This document shows, piece by piece, positions 4,499-5,245 of a DNA stretch of 5,245 bases (within the stretch, counting starts at the first letter, position 1; each line of letters begins with the position of its first letter). The stretch covers positions 1 through 5,245 of the forward strand of contig CALAKE010000506.1 in the NCBI GenBank assembly GCA_937922775.1, read 5' to 3'. The translations under genes and the position numbers were made by a program. A model generated the notes under the pieces. The model was not told where the DNA came from and searched no databases. It saw nothing but the letters and a program-made list of their open reading frames with translations. Source of the DNA: an uncultured bacterium. Lineage in GTDB: Bacteria > Acidobacteriota > UBA890.

Positions 4499-5197
4499 TT
4501 GACGAGCACGAACGACGAGTCGCCGGCACGGCCTTCCGCTACCTCAGGAACAGTTCTCCGTGTCGGCCTTACCGGCAACATTGCCGCGGGCAAGAGCACG
4601 GTCTCTGTATGGCTCGCCGATCTTGGCTGCTTCATCGTGAATGCCGACAAGCTCGGACACGCGGCGTTGCAGCCGGGCGAGCCAGCCCATGCAGAGGTAG
4701 TGCGGGCGTTCGGCCCTGAAGTACTGACTAAAGAACGATCGATCGATCGACGCGTGCTTGGACGAGTGGTTTTCGCCGACGAAGCCGCTCGCCAGCGCCT
4801 CGAGGCAATCCTCCACCCAGACATTCGCAGGCGCGAGTCGGAGCTCGTAGCCCGGTGGGCGGATAGCGTCGACGCGGGAATCGCGGTGACCGAAGCCGCC
4901 CTGCTTTTTGAAACCGGAAGCACGGGCCGCTATCAACGAATCGTCGTCGTGGTGGCGCCTGATGAGGAGCGTTCGAGGAGGCTTCAGGCAGACGGGCTGA
5001 CGATCGAAGAGGCACAGCAACGCATGGCGTCACAAATGAGTCAGCGTGACAAGTCGGAGCATGCGGATTTCGTGGTCGACAACGGGAGCGATCTGAAGTC
5101 GACGCGATGGCAGGTGCTGCGGTTGCACGAGGCGTTGTTGCTAGATCTGGCGGCCGTCGAGACTGGAGCTCCTCTGGCCCCTGCTCCGCCGATCTAG
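4499..5197 (+). CDS. coaE: Dephospho-CoA kinase
   Basis: CoaE phosphorylates the 3'-OH of dephospho-CoA with ATP, the last step of coenzyme A synthesis, in the cytoplasm. The 232-residue protein has the P-loop GLTGNIAAGKST (residues 23-34; usual form GLTGGIGSGKST), with Lys32 and Ser33. Asp50 in NADKLGH matches the catalytic Asp33 of E. coli. His106-Pro107 in LHPDIRRRE, the TEAALLFETG segment, and ADFVVDNGSDL (ending the conserved core near 199) are also typical. It has a polar N-terminal extension of about 17 residues compared with E. coli CoaE, rich in Ser/Thr/Pro, that probably is disordered. Translation starts at TTG. It follows folD by 34 nt and may share its transcript. A link to CoA demand in a metabolosome is possible but unproven. 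Confidence 0.95.
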   Translation: MTSTNDESPARPSATSGTVLRVGLTGNIAAGKSTVSVWLADLGCFIVNADKLGHAALQPGEPAHAEVVRAFGPEVLTKERSIDRRVLGRVVFADEAARQRLEAILHPDIRRRESELVARWADSVDAGIAVTEAALLFETGSTGRYQRIVVVVAPDEERSRRLQADGLTIEEAQQRMASQMSQRDKSEHADFVVDNGSDLKSTRWQVLRLHEALLLDLAAVETGAPLAPAPPI

Positions 5198-5245
5198 TCC
5201 GCCCCTCTCCCCGAGTATTCGAAGCGAATGCCCGGGTCGGCCTCG
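5194..5245 (-). CDS. Possible 3' end of a convergent minus-strand gene
   Basis: One minus-strand frame is open from the window edge to TAG at 5196-5194 and encodes the tail EADPGIRFEYSGRGAD with mostly G/C third positions. Its stop overlaps the coaE stop through a shared CTAG, a common arrangement for convergent genes. Only 16 codons are visible, so chance is a real alternative. A small hairpin, GTATTCG-AAG-CGAATGC (5215-5231, one G-T pair), also lies here but has no T-run. I do not recognise a product. Confidence 0.25.
   Translation of the reverse strand, partial: EADPGIRFEYSGRGAD

Noticed and set aside
4736..4750. Short CGAT tandem run, possible slippage or methylation site
   Set aside because: It lies within well-conserved coaE coding sequence, is only about 3.75 units long and encodes ordinary residues (RSIDR).
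5215..5231. Hairpin after coaE as transcription terminator
   Set aside because: The stem is short with a 3-nt loop and one G-T pair, and the sequence after it is GC-rich without a T-run.
1..5245. CRISPR array, insertion sequence, tRNA or rRNA genes
   Set aside because: No regularly spaced repeats, transposase motifs, tRNA T-loop sequence or rRNA-like segments were seen on either strand.

Overview
The window looks like a piece of a GC-rich bacterial chromosome (roughly 60% G+C by eye, GTG and TTG starts in use, strong purine-rich ribosome binding sites). Nothing in it fixes the phylum. The central gene set, an L-fuculose-phosphate-aldolase-type class II aldolase followed by one hexameric and three pentameric bacterial microcompartment (BMC) shell proteins, matches the PVM / PVM-like class of sugar-degrading BMC loci. 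That class is known from Planctomycetes and Verrucomicrobia, with relatives in Acidobacteria, Myxococcota and other phyla.

Layout. The left edge (1-142) may hold the start of a minus-strand gene and contains a perfect 14-bp inverted repeat. A minus-strand gene (143-1180) encodes a polytopic membrane protein of the lysylphosphatidylglycerol-synthase TM / flippase-like family. The 336-bp divergent intergenic region (1181-1516) holds candidate promoters facing both ways and, ahead of the plus-strand genes, a leader of about 140 nt with several hairpins and a possible 27-codon leader ORF. Then follow, all on the plus strand: class II aldolase (1517-2263), BMC-H (2335-2625), BMC-P1 (2693-2971), BMC-P2 (2974-3261), BMC-P3 (3263-3535), folD (3538-4464) and coaE (4499-5197). 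From BMC-P1 to folD the genes are only 1-2 nt apart, so translational coupling and a single operon are likely. The last 48 bases hold no secure gene, although a minus-strand reading frame could end there.

How the genes work together. By family knowledge, the aldolase splits a deoxy-sugar phosphate (fuculose-1-P or rhamnulose-1-P) into DHAP and lactaldehyde, and the shell confines the volatile, toxic aldehyde for later CoA-dependent oxidation. The aldolase carries a C-terminal linker plus a short amphipathic helix that looks like an encapsulation peptide, which ties it to the shell. One BMC-H supplies facets and three different BMC-P proteins cap the vertices. The aldehyde dehydrogenase, phosphotransacylase and any BMC-T protein expected for a full metabolosome are not in the window. 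The two trailing genes are housekeeping (one-carbon folate metabolism and the last step of CoA synthesis) but are physically joined to the shell operon. That could be chance, or it could reflect cofactor supply.

The most noteworthy points are the compact aldolase-H-P-P-P arrangement with an encapsulation tail, a Gly-Gly-Ala pore loop in the hexamer, the coupling of folD/coaE to the shell genes, and the structured leader with a candidate uORF. All functional statements rest on reading motifs by eye; no database search was possible.
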